Under the pieces are notes generated by a model. It was given only the letters and a program-made list of their open reading frames with translations, made no database searches and had not been told where the DNA came from. DNA of 10,016 nucleotides from Candidatus Rifleibacteriota bacterium (GTDB taxonomy: Bacteria; Muiribacteriota; Ozemobacteria; Ozemobacterales; Ozemobacteraceae): assembly GCA_028691595.1 (NCBI GenBank), contig JAQUZA010000092.1, positions 1 to 10,016 of the forward strand. Reading direction: 5' to 3'. Positions 1 to 6,128 of this stretch are shown here, piece after piece. Position numbers and translations under genes: made by a program. The number at the start of each line of letters is the position of its first letter. Position 1 is the first letter of the stretch.

Positions 1-405
1 TATGACTGAAGCCTTGTGAGTTTTACCATCGCCAAGTTTTACCAGAATTTCGTCAGCATCGGTTATCACATGCTCATTTGTTAACAGGTGCCCTTCTGGG
101 CTGATCAAAACCCCTGAACCATTACCACGCCGGGGAATGACGTTGTTATGCCCCATAAAATCATCATCGAAAAGATGGCCGAAAAACTGGTCAAGAAACG
201 GGTCTCCGGAACCAGACCGTCGGCGGGCCCTGACGTATTGAACCGACTCGATGGCAACTACCGCCGGACTCACTTTTTCTGCAATGTCGGCAATGAGTGA
301 TGTGCCAAACAGCTCAGCAGGAGCGGAAAAGATCGCTGTATTAAGGGTTGACACCCAGGCAAACAGCATTAAAAAGATTAATGAAAACTTTCCTGACCGT
401 ATCAT
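1..405 (-). CDS. HtrA/DegP-family periplasmic serine protease, N-terminal part (cut by window edge)
   Basis: My translation of the minus strand from the ATG at 405 is open to base 1, giving 135 residues. Residues 1 to about 28 form a signal peptide with a hydrophobic core (SLIFLMLFAW). A DegP/DegQ-like stretch follows: 'IAEKVSPAVVAIES' near 40-53, the 'DPFLDQFFG' loop motif near 68-76, then 'GSGVLISPEGHLLTNEHVI', which carries the catalytic His at 112. The catalytic Asp, Ser and any PDZ domains would lie beyond the window. Family members degrade or refold damaged envelope proteins in the periplasm. The start overlaps the anti-sigma stop as ATGA, with a strong GGAGGA ribosome binding site at 410-415. 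This makes it the third member of a sigma/anti-sigma/protease operon. It could act as a stress effector, as MucD does, rather than as the site-1 protease. The family assignment is firm; the exact subtype cannot be told. Confidence 0.92.
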   Translation of the reverse strand, partial: MIRSGKFSLIFLMLFAWVSTLNTAIFSAPAELFGTSLIADIAEKVSPAVVAIESVQYVRARRRSGSGDPFLDQFFGHLFDDDFMGHNNVIPRRGNGSGVLISPEGHLLTNEHVITDADEILVKLGDGKTHKASVI

Positions 406-998
406 GGCTTCCTCCATAAGTTTCCATCATTGACCAGCTCAATATCAGGAACATAAGCGGCTGTTGGAAGCGGTTCTTCCGGGTGCTCACGGCGAAACTC
501 TTCGAGCCGGGCAAGAAAAGCCTTAACTTCTTCACCCGATACGTGTTCGAGAGAGCCCTGTTCTGGCGATGGCAGTTGGGCTACTTTAAACGCCCGTGCT
601 TTTGGCTGTGCCCGGGTCAGGTGTTTTTGGGTCGAATCTGCCCCTGACTCAGCATTTAACTGCAGAAGAAAAACAAACATGAGAATGCAGGCGGCGGGAA
701 CAAGGATTTCAAAAGGTTGAAGAAATTTTTCGAACAGCCGTTCGAGAAAGCCCGGTTCATCATCGACAGTTGAAGCAGATAATGGCCCGGAAACTGTATT
801 GAGAATGCTCTGATGCAGGTCTGCGGGGAACATGGGTTCCGGGGTTTCTGCAAGCTTTTCAAGCATTTCGGTTCTGACTTTCATATCCAGCGCACAATCA
901 GGGCATCTGGAAGCATGCAGGAGTAGATCCTGCCAGAGGGCCGAATTTTCGTTTTCCTGATGATCAAGGGCATCGAGATAGCGCGTGCACTTTTTCAT
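402..998 (-). CDS. Membrane-anchored zinc-finger anti-sigma factor (partner of the 995-1615 ECF sigma)
   Basis: The 198-residue protein opens with an anti-sigma zinc-finger (zf-HC2/ZAS-like) domain: Cys4, then His28-x3-Cys32-x2-Cys35 in 'HASRCPDC'. A single hydrophobic segment (about 96-114, 'FEILVPAACILMFVFLLQL') would place residues 115-198 outside the cytoplasmic membrane. The outer part is charged and has no domain I recognise. Such proteins hold their ECF sigma factor at the membrane until regulated proteolysis or a conformational change frees it. Its start overlaps the sigma stop by 4 bp (ATGA) and its stop overlaps the HtrA start by 4 bp, so all three are probably translationally coupled. 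A GGGAG ribosome binding site lies 6 nt before the ATG. The zinc motif and position make the role likely, although no overall similarity to RseA or MucA is evident by eye. Confidence 0.88.
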   Translation of the reverse strand: MKKCTRYLDALDHQENENSALWQDLLLHASRCPDCALDMKVRTEMLEKLAETPEPMFPADLHQSILNTVSGPLSASTVDDEPGFLERLFEKFLQPFEILVPAACILMFVFLLQLNAESGADSTQKHLTRAQPKARAFKVAQLPSPEQGSLEHVSGEEVKAFLARLEEFRREHPEEPLPTAAYVPDIELVNDGNLWRKP

Positions 999-1615
999 TC
1001 TGCTCTCCCATACATATAAGCCTGTAACGACTCCTGCAACAGGCGACGACCACGGTTAATACGTGATTTTACTGTTCCAATCGGAATTTCAAGAATTTCA
1101 GAAATTTTTTCAAGTGGCAGACCTTCTATATCTTTAAGAATTACCGGCATACGGTAACTTTCGGGCAATCTGGCGACCTTTTCACTCACAACCTTCTGAT
1201 TTAACTGGCGCAACTCGCGGTCAAGGATTTCTTCTTCGGGAGAATCCTGTTTGAGGGAATTCCACCATTGAACCATTGTCTGCAGCAGTCCGTCTTTTTC
1301 TTTTTTCTTTTTTTCGGCCAGGGTAATACAGGTATTGGCAGCGATGCGATATATCCATGTTTTCAGCGATGACCGGCCCTCGAATCGGCCGATTGCCCTG
1401 AACACCTTTAAAAAAACCTCCTGAACAGCATCTGAAGCTTCGTTTTCGTCAGCGAAAAAACGAAAGCAGATGCGGTATACATTGCGCTCATGCATGGTTA
1501 CCAGTCTGGCAAATGCACGCTGATCGCCGCGTCTGATTTCTTCAAGAAGAGAGCTTTCTGCCTCTTCTAAAAACTTAGACTCACTTGCCTGGTAAAGGGT
1601 TCCTGAATTTTTCAT
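995..1615 (-). CDS. ECF (group 4) RNA polymerase sigma factor
   Basis: A 206-residue ECF sigma factor of the RpoE/SigW type. Region 2 spans about residues 26-100: 'RGDQRAFARLV', 'DAVQEVFLKVFRAIGRFEG', then 'LKTWIYRIAANTCI'. Region 4 spans about 145-198: 'ARLPESYRMPVILKDIEGL', then a helix-turn-helix 'ISEILEIPIGTVKSRINRGR'. The linker is long and lysine/glutamate-rich (101-140, with 'EKKKKEKDG'). It would direct RNA polymerase to a stress regulon, probably including its own operon. The gene starts only 3 bp after the stop of the secreted-protein gene upstream and overlaps the downstream anti-sigma gene as ATGA. The ribosome binding site is weak (GGTGA close to the ATG), so translation may depend on coupling to the upstream gene. 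The N-terminal 20 residues before region 2 are slightly longer than usual, and a later start is possible but no better supported. Confidence 0.95.
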   Translation of the reverse strand: MKNSGTLYQASESKFLEEAESSLLEEIRRGDQRAFARLVTMHERNVYRICFRFFADENEASDAVQEVFLKVFRAIGRFEGRSSLKTWIYRIAANTCITLAEKKKKEKDGLLQTMVQWWNSLKQDSPEEEILDRELRQLNQKVVSEKVARLPESYRMPVILKDIEGLPLEKISEILEIPIGTVKSRINRGRRLLQESLQAYMYGRAE

Positions 1616-1618
1616 ATT

Positions 1619-2143
1619 TCACCAGTGAAAAAAAGGCATCTTTTTATAAACGCGGCTGATGCGGTCTGGGTGAATACCAATCTGAAATGTCTGTTCGTGT
1701 GACTTGCGTCGGCCATGAAGATCGCCATGAGAATACAGGCGAACCGTTATGAAATAATAACCGCTCGCCATCTCAATATCCGGGAAATTAAAGACCCGCC
1801 GGTTTTTTTCGTTGTCAACCTCGGCAAGGTCGTCATTGAGCGAGGCCAGGCGATGGTCGCCAAGCCAGAGTTCAGCTCTGACAGCGTGTTGGGCTACCCT
1901 TTTTGGATTACGCGCCGAAAACGTTTCGATGCTGACAGAAAGGTGGCCCTTTCCAGATACAGGGTCTGGTAATTCAACTGTGGTAAATGCCTGCATTGAT
2001 GTATCAGATGCAGCGTTTCTGAGAAACGAGGGGGTGAGGTCAGAAGAAGTGGCTATGCTTTGAGCCCGGCAAAAGCAAGGAGTCAGAAAAAATATCAGCA
2101 TAAGAGCCAGTCGCAACGGGTAAATTCTGATAAGAGAGCTCAT
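1619..2143 (-). CDS. Secreted protein of unknown function upstream of the ECF sigma gene
   Basis: A 174-residue protein that I do not recognise. A clear N-terminal signal peptide (hydrophobic core 'LALMLIFFLTP') with likely cleavage after 'FCRA' (residue 27) predicts export. It does not show a convincing lipobox, since the cysteines at 23 and 25 lack the usual L-[AS]-[GA] context. The mature part has alternating hydrophobic stretches ('GHLSVSIETF', 'RAELWLGDHRLASL', 'SGYYFITVRLYS', 'QTFQIGI'). These look like an immunoglobulin-like or other beta-sandwich fold, which is inference. It begins 6 bp after the HD-GYP stop and ends 3 bp before the ECF sigma start, so it is co-transcribed with both. 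A periplasmic sensor or modulator of the sigma/anti-sigma pair is possible, but nothing in the sequence proves it. The ribosome binding site is weak. Confidence 0.8.
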   Translation of the reverse strand: MSSLIRIYPLRLALMLIFFLTPCFCRAQSIATSSDLTPSFLRNAASDTSMQAFTTVELPDPVSGKGHLSVSIETFSARNPKRVAQHAVRAELWLGDHRLASLNDDLAEVDNEKNRRVFNFPDIEMASGYYFITVRLYSHGDLHGRRKSHEQTFQIGIHPDRISRVYKKMPFFHW

Positions 2144-2149
2144 CGGTCA

Positions 2150-3397
2150 CTAAATCCCGCCACCGGCGGTCACATTCAGCCTTGAAGCATCGGCCGGCCC
2201 TTTGATAAAAAGCTCTTTATATTCAAGCAGGTTTATTTCAACCCTTTCTTTTATGCGTCTTCCAGATGAATCAGCGACAATTTTGATAACTGGTCTGATA
2301 ACCGAGGTGGGGTTATTTTTAAGAACCAGAGCAATCGAACCATCATTTAGAAGCACGAGACTGCCGGCAGGATACAATGAAAACTTACGAATGAAGGCAC
2401 CGAGTATTGCAGGGTCAAAGTGACTGTCCATGCCGGCGGTAAGGATCTTCATTGCCTCATAGGGAGTCATGGCGATGCGGTATGGCCTGTCGGTGGTAAG
2501 AGCATCGTAAACATCTGCAACTGCGCAGATTCTTGCGAACAGGCTGATTTCAGAGCCTTTGAGCCGACGCGGATAGCCACCACCCTGAAATTTTTCGTGG
2601 TGCTGAAGCGCCATTATGCGGGCGCGTTCACTGACACCTTTTGATTTGGCAAGAATCTCATAACCATAGTTGGGGTGCGAACGCATTTCGGCAAATTCCT
2701 GGTCAGTCAATTTGCCATCTTTATTGAGTATGCTCAAGGGAATTTTAAGCTTGCCGATATCGTGAAGCATGCCCCCGGTTCCGAGGTCTTCAAGGTCGTT
2801 TTTTTGCAGCCCGAGAGCCTGACCAATCATCAATGAAATTGTTGAGACATTGATGTTATGCGTAAAGGTATAATCATCGAAAGATTTGATGTCCATAAGG
2901 TTCATTATGGCATCTGGCTGCTGCAAAACTTCCTCGACGAGGGTACTTGCCACTTCCTGGGTTTGCTTCACATCAATTCCATGACCGGCCCGAACCTGAT
3001 GAATTACATCTGAAACGGCTTTAAAGGCAACCACCTGGGTTTTTTTGCTGATTACAACCTTTTCGCCGGTGGTTATGGCTTTCATCTCAGGAAATTTTTC
3101 GAAGAGCAGGTCGAAATTGCGGGCAACACCGCCAACACTCTCAACATCTGAGATATCAGTGATTTGAAAATCGTTGACTATATATTCTTTGCCATCTGGG
3201 GTACGAAGATATAGATCTTTTCTGATCATGAGGGCTTCTACATCATATTCGCAGACAAGCCCTTTAAAAATAAAGCGCGAGGGCATCTGTTTCGTGCCGA
3301 TGCGATCTCCGGGGATCCAGATAAACTCTTTACTTGAGCCTATATAGCTATACCCGGTAAATATGGTAATGTCTGTTAATCTTTTAGTTTCGGCCAT
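2150..3397 (-). CDS. HD-GYP domain protein, probable cyclic-di-GMP phosphodiesterase
   Basis: A 415-residue cytoplasmic protein with no signal peptide or membrane segment. Residues 1 to about 145 are an N-terminal region I do not recognise, possibly a sensory or PilZ-like module: 'FIFKGLVCEYDVEALMIRKD', 'KEYIVNDFQITDIS'. Residues about 150-345 are an HD-GYP domain with the metal-site residues in place: His180, 'LHDIGKLKIP' (HD at 212-213), His241, 'HHEKFQGGGYP' (266-276) and Asp295 in 'VADVYDALTTDRPYR'. Residues 345-395 are the short beta-rich tail common after HD-GYP domains ('GSLVLLNDGSIALVLKNNP'). Such enzymes hydrolyse cyclic-di-GMP to pGpG or GMP. The usual HHExxDGxGYP motif has Gln in place of Asp here. 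It is first in the operon leading to the sigma/anti-sigma/HtrA genes, and its ribosome binding site AAGGTGG lies within a hairpin. Confidence 0.95.
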   Translation of the reverse strand: MAETKRLTDITIFTGYSYIGSSKEFIWIPGDRIGTKQMPSRFIFKGLVCEYDVEALMIRKDLYLRTPDGKEYIVNDFQITDISDVESVGGVARNFDLLFEKFPEMKAITTGEKVVISKKTQVVAFKAVSDVIHQVRAGHGIDVKQTQEVASTLVEEVLQQPDAIMNLMDIKSFDDYTFTHNINVSTISLMIGQALGLQKNDLEDLGTGGMLHDIGKLKIPLSILNKDGKLTDQEFAEMRSHPNYGYEILAKSKGVSERARIMALQHHEKFQGGGYPRRLKGSEISLFARICAVADVYDALTTDRPYRIAMTPYEAMKILTAGMDSHFDPAILGAFIRKFSLYPAGSLVLLNDGSIALVLKNNPTSVIRPVIKIVADSSGRRIKERVEINLLEYKELFIKGPADASRLNVTAGGGI

Positions 3398-3431
3398 AAT
3401 GAAAGAACCACCTTTGCAGGTGGTTCATTAT
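3396..3431 (-). promoter_or_regulatory. Hairpin covering the ribosome binding site of the HD-GYP gene
   Basis: In the minus-strand RNA, an 8-bp inner stem (3418-3425 with 3406-3413, loop 3414-3417) is followed by a 4-nt bulge (3402-3405) and a 6-bp outer stem (3426-3431 with 3396-3401). The descending arm contains the AAGGTGG ribosome binding site and reaches two bases of the ATG at 3397. It can also be read as a weak terminator for the carboxypeptidase gene, whose stop lies about 30 bp upstream. However, the following tract (TTCTTTCATT) is a poor U-run. The pairing is seen directly; its function is inferred. Confidence 0.65.
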
Positions 3432-3455
3432 ATCACGATCAGGATTCAATAGACA
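3427..3455 (-). promoter_or_regulatory. Extended -10 promoter for the HD-GYP/sigma/HtrA operon
   Basis: The minus strand carries TGA followed by a perfect TATAAT (-10 at 3427-3432, TG at 3434-3435). The -35 region at a 17-bp spacing (3450-3455, TGTCTA) is poor, which is tolerated at extended -10 promoters. The expected start of transcription is near 3420-3421, giving a leader of about 24 nt that keeps the ribosome binding site but loses most of the ascending arm of the hairpin it overlaps. Confidence 0.6.
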
Positions 3456-3459
3456 TATA

Positions 3460-4947
3460 TCAATTTTTTAACTTTTCGATCAGATCCTGGCGGTATTGTG
3501 AGGATCTGTGAGCATCTTCAAAGAGAACGCGGTTGCGAATAAAAGACATGGCCAGACTAGCCTGGGGTACTGCTTTAACCTTATCAAGGGCTTCGGCGTT
3601 ACCGCTTTTTATTTCTTCAACAACAATGCCTGCGGTTCTCAGGCTGATTTTTTCGAGTTGCTTAAGAGCCTCGTTACGCATGGCGACATTGCCTTCAGAC
3701 CCGAACAATTCTACGATATCGGTAATTGCTCTGAGACTTGAGTCAAGGCTGAGGTTGTTAACTATCTCTTCGCGCCCGTCCGGGTTAACAATGCCGTAGG
3801 TTCCGGCTTTATCGATGAGATAAATGGCAGCAGGAACGTTTAACTGATTGAAAGTCGGAATCTGGCTGGCATTCGGGATAAAAGTCGAGCATAATTCGAA
3901 AGTGAAGCAGAGGATTTTTCTTTCACCGTAGAAATAGTCGTCGCTGTCGCCCATTGCCGGGTAAAGTTCAGCACTATTTTTGGGATCATAACCATTGAAC
4001 TTGGCCATTTCGCCTGCCATCTTTACAAAGATCTTCTGGTCAGGGTTTGGAATGTTATACCCATAACCAAACGGGTAAAGAATGAGTTCAGAGTAAGTAT
4101 GATAAGAAATACTGGCCTGGAATTTTTCGCGAATTACGAAATCGCGCATGGCGCATGATTCTGGTTCACTGAATGGCCCGGTACCATGATAGGTATCAGA
4201 GCTGCCTGAATTACTGGCACCTACATTACCCCACTGGTAACCATAATTACGGTTCAGGTCAACGCCATAAGTTCCACTGTTGTTGCGGCGATTTTTTCGC
4301 CACATCCGGCTCTTTTCCATGCTATAGGTTACGCCATCAGGGTTAACCATGGGCACGATCCAGATTTCGCGTTCGTTAACGAGTCTGGTAATCTCGGGGT
4401 CGCCATTGTATTCTTCGAGCAGCTTTTTGGCAGTTGCCATGGGAACTTCTATTGAAGGCCATTCTCGGGCATGATGGGCACCCATAAGCAACGCAGCCGG
4501 TTCAGGTTCATTTTTACCGGGGTTATCGCTTATCTTGAGAGCCCAGATGTCACGATCTTCACAGCTTTTGCCGATAGATTCAAGCCTGCAGATGTCAGGG
4601 TATTTTTCGACCCATTCGTTCAGCTTTTTGATCATGGTAGCGTAAGTATAATAAGCAGAATTCTTGGTCTGGGTCTGCTTTACTTTTTTGACGTATTCGT
4701 CAAGATCTCTCACAAGAACTTTTATTGAATGACCTTTTTTGGCAAAGGCTTCAATCTGAGGCCCTTCAAGAACAAGCTCGGCAAAACCATGGCCAGTCTT
4801 GGGGATATCGTAGCCTTCAGTGGCAAGGTGTGAAATTTGCGCCGGACTCAGTCCACCAACGCGCACCAGACTTTTGGGTGCGGCAAAAGCAGCAGAAGCA
4901 AAAAAGAGTGAAATACCACAGGCAATACTGAGAATTCTACGCCTCAT
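3460..4947 (-). CDS. Secreted M14-family zinc carboxypeptidase
   Basis: I chose the ATG at 4947 because it directly precedes a clean signal peptide ('RILSIACGISLFFASAAFA') and has AAGGAG 9 nt upstream. An in-frame ATG at 4995 would lie almost at the transcription start and would put 16 polar residues before the signal. In the 495-residue form, an N-terminal segment (about 23-85) precedes the peptidase fold (about 95-385). The zinc ligands are His159 and Glu162 ('HAREW') and His283 ('SYHTYSE'). The substrate-binding Asn232-Arg233 lies in 'DLNRNYGYQWG', with arginines in 'RMWRKNRR', and the general base is Glu351 in 'FTFELCS'. All residues needed for carboxypeptidase A-type activity are present. 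A further 110 or so residues at the C-terminus look helical and lack a recognised domain. The enzyme would trim peptides outside the cytoplasm. It has its own promoter upstream. Confidence 0.96.
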   Translation of the reverse strand: MRRRILSIACGISLFFASAAFAAPKSLVRVGGLSPAQISHLATEGYDIPKTGHGFAELVLEGPQIEAFAKKGHSIKVLVRDLDEYVKKVKQTQTKNSAYYTYATMIKKLNEWVEKYPDICRLESIGKSCEDRDIWALKISDNPGKNEPEPAALLMGAHHAREWPSIEVPMATAKKLLEEYNGDPEITRLVNEREIWIVPMVNPDGVTYSMEKSRMWRKNRRNNSGTYGVDLNRNYGYQWGNVGASNSGSSDTYHGTGPFSEPESCAMRDFVIREKFQASISYHTYSELILYPFGYGYNIPNPDQKIFVKMAGEMAKFNGYDPKNSAELYPAMGDSDDYFYGERKILCFTFELCSTFIPNASQIPTFNQLNVPAAIYLIDKAGTYGIVNPDGREEIVNNLSLDSSLRAITDIVELFGSEGNVAMRNEALKQLEKISLRTAGIVVEEIKSGNAEALDKVKAVPQASLAMSFIRNRVLFEDAHRSSQYRQDLIEKLKN

Positions 4948-4956
4948 ACAACGATA

Positions 4957-4962
4957 CTCCTT
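4957..4962 (-). promoter_or_regulatory. Ribosome binding site deciding the carboxypeptidase start
   Basis: The minus strand reads AAGGAG here, 9 nt before the ATG at 4947. No comparable site precedes the alternative upstream ATG at 4995. Together with the signal peptide that begins at 4947, this settles the choice of start. Confidence 0.85.
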
Positions 4963-4978
4963 GCAAATGGCGACAAAA

Positions 4979-4993
4979 GATAATCTGATAATC
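4979..4993 (-). repeat. Tandem 7-bp direct repeat in the carboxypeptidase leader
   Basis: The minus strand reads GATTATC, one A, then GATTATC again (4987-4993 and 4979-4985). The copies lie at about +7 to +21 from the predicted transcription start and upstream of the ribosome binding site. Such a pair could be a binding site for a regulator, but short AT-rich repeats also occur by chance. Confidence 0.4.
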
Positions 4994-5005
4994 AATACTC
5001 AGACA

Positions 5006-5034
5006 AGTTTACTCTCCAGCAAAACAAGTGTCAA
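5006..5034 (-). promoter_or_regulatory. Sigma-70-type promoter of the carboxypeptidase gene
   Basis: The minus strand has a perfect -35 box TTGACA (5029-5034), a 17-bp spacer, and TAAACT as -10 box (5006-5011, four of six consensus bases). Transcription should start near the A at 4999, giving a leader of about 52 nt. It lies immediately after the terminator of the preceding pilin/LysM operon, so the carboxypeptidase appears to be an independent housekeeping-type unit rather than part of either ECF operon. Confidence 0.8.
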
Positions 5035-5041
5035 GAACCAT

Positions 5042-5087
5042 AAAAAAAAATTGCTTTTGTGCACAGCAAAATGCACAAAAGCAATTT
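5042..5087 (-). terminator. Intrinsic (rho-independent) terminator of the pilin/LysM operon
   Basis: The minus-strand RNA forms a perfect 16-bp stem (5072-5087 with 5048-5063) around an 8-nt loop (5064-5071). A run of nine T residues (5050 down to 5042) follows, the first three of which are in the stem. It lies 12 bp after the LysM stop codon. The opposite strand has no T-run after the stem, so it acts in one direction only. Confidence 0.93.
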
Positions 5088-5099
5088 CTGGTTCAAAGT

Positions 5100-5552
5100 T
5101 CAGGGTACATTTGTTTTAATGAGTTTGTCTGCCGTAACTTTTGGGCCCTTAAGAATATTTGAAAATGAAGTATCATCAGGGTCAACTTCACCGCTGCGTG
5201 AAACCTGATCAGGATTTGCAGGCGTGGTTTTCGCTTTCGGGGCAAGGGTGCTGCCCGCTTTCCCACCAGCCTGAGTGAGGAGGGCTTTTTTCTTGTCGGG
5301 GTCTGATTCGTTGGCAATTTCCTTCATTGTGCTTTTGTCTGGGATAACGATGACTGTACCGTTTAAGATTGTTCGTGGGTTATCAATGTTGTTAACCTGG
5401 AGGAGAATCGGGTAAAGAGTCGGGTCGCCGTAGTGTTTGGCTGCGAGATCCCAGAGGGTGTCACCTTCGCGAACGGTGTGAGTTGTGGCGGCAATTACCG
5501 GCATCAACGCGGTGCAGACAAGAAACAGCACGGGTAATGCAAACTTTTTCAT
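5100..5552 (-). CDS. Secreted LysM-domain protein
   Basis: A 150-residue protein with a signal peptide (residues 1 to about 21, 'FALPVLFLVCTALMPVIA') followed at once by one LysM domain (about 23-72). The motifs 'HTVREGDTLWDLAAKHYGD', 'NNIDNPRTILNG' and 'VIVIP' match the family well. LysM domains bind N-acetylglucosamine-containing polymers such as peptidoglycan. The remaining 75 residues are polar, rich in Lys, Ala, Asp and Pro, and probably disordered. The 'YGDPTLYPILLQVNN' form is typical of LysM proteins that accompany pilus or secretion machinery, such as the FimV and TppB-like groups, though it is far shorter than FimV. The start overlaps the upstream prepilin stop as ATGA and has a strong AGGAGG site (5559-5564, 6-nt spacing). 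It is the last gene of its operon, followed by a strong terminator. It could anchor the pseudopilin apparatus to the cell wall. Confidence 0.92.
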   Translation of the reverse strand: MKKFALPVLFLVCTALMPVIAATTHTVREGDTLWDLAAKHYGDPTLYPILLQVNNIDNPRTILNGTVIVIPDKSTMKEIANESDPDKKKALLTQAGGKAGSTLAPKAKTTPANPDQVSRSGEVDPDDTSFSNILKGPKVTADKLIKTNVP

Positions 5553-6127
5553 GTGGTTCCTCCTGAGGGCTGGCGAGCCCTGTTCCAGTATTGTTCTTCA
5601 TCACTCAGAGATTCAATAAAAAATCTGGGGTACATGACCGCTCGAAGTTCTATTTTATTCCCCTTATCGTTCTCGGTTCGGTTTTCCTGTTCGAGGTCGC
5701 TGTCAACAACGATTTTTACGGTTATGAGGCGGCTTTTGTTTTCGCCGCTTTCTTCAACTTTAAAATCGCTGACTTTGGTCATGCTTATCATTCTGGTTTT
5801 TCCGCCCTGAACACTTCTCTCTACGCCATTATCTTTGAATAGATAAGTCACTTTGCGGCGTTCTCCGTCATCAGCGAACCAGAATGCCAGACGCTCTCCT
5901 TCAATGACAGGTTTTTCGTCATCATTTTGCGGAATCAGGGCCAATCTGACATCGGCTTTGAGCCGCTCAAGAATCAAACTGGCGGCCCGCAGATTCGTCA
6001 ATTTGGTCTGACTTTTGAAAAACTGCGAAAAAGTACCGGTCATCAGCCGGTAAGCCACCGTAGAGACCATAGAAATAATGGCGAGCATCACCATTATTTC
6101 AATCAGAGTAAAGGCTTTTCGCTTCAT
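5549..6127 (-). CDS. Type IV prepilin-like protein, PilW/GspJ-type minor pseudopilin
   Basis: A 192-residue protein with a class III signal: the short basic leader 'MKRKA', then 'FTLIEIMVMLAIISMVSTVAY', with cleavage expected between Ala5 and Phe6 and the conserved Glu at +5 (Glu10). The hydrophobic N-terminal helix is followed by 'LRAASLILERLKADVRLAL' (about 47-65), and the later part has 'KVTYLFKDNGVERSV'. Both resemble GspJ/PilW proteins ('LxRLxxDLRxA', 'VxYxLxxxxLxR'). Such minor pseudopilins form the tip complex of type IV pili or type II secretion pseudopili. It starts 1 bp after the stop of the GspI/PilV-like gene, in the I-J order usual for these clusters, and its stop overlaps the LysM start. 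The -1 residue is Ala rather than the usual Gly. The prepilin call is firm; the J/W assignment is moderate. Confidence 0.88.
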   Translation of the reverse strand: MKRKAFTLIEIMVMLAIISMVSTVAYRLMTGTFSQFFKSQTKLTNLRAASLILERLKADVRLALIPQNDDEKPVIEGERLAFWFADDGERRKVTYLFKDNGVERSVQGGKTRMISMTKVSDFKVEESGENKSRLITVKIVVDSDLEQENRTENDKGNKIELRAVMYPRFFIESLSDEEQYWNRARQPSGGTT

Positions 6128-6128
6128 A

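Noticed and set aside
1715..1972. Plus-strand open frames opposite the minus-strand genes, for example 1715-1972, 4820-5119 and 8191-8406
   Set aside because: They lie antisense to well-supported genes, show no recognisable domains or ribosome binding sites, and one crosses the terminator and promoter region.
2069..2080. Lipoprotein signal in the 174-residue exported protein
   Set aside because: Cysteines at residues 23 and 25 follow the hydrophobic core, but the preceding residues do not fit a lipobox; ordinary signal peptidase cleavage after Ala27 is more likely.
3405..3426. Hairpin read as a simple intrinsic terminator of the carboxypeptidase gene
   Set aside because: The stem is good, but the tract after it is TTCTTTCATT, not a solid T-run, and it merges with the start codon of the next gene. 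A regulatory reading fits better, though some termination is not excluded.
4947..4995. Upstream in-frame ATG at 4995 as the carboxypeptidase start
   Set aside because: It lies about 4 nt after the predicted transcription start, has no ribosome binding site, and would put polar residues before an otherwise clean signal peptide that starts at 4947.
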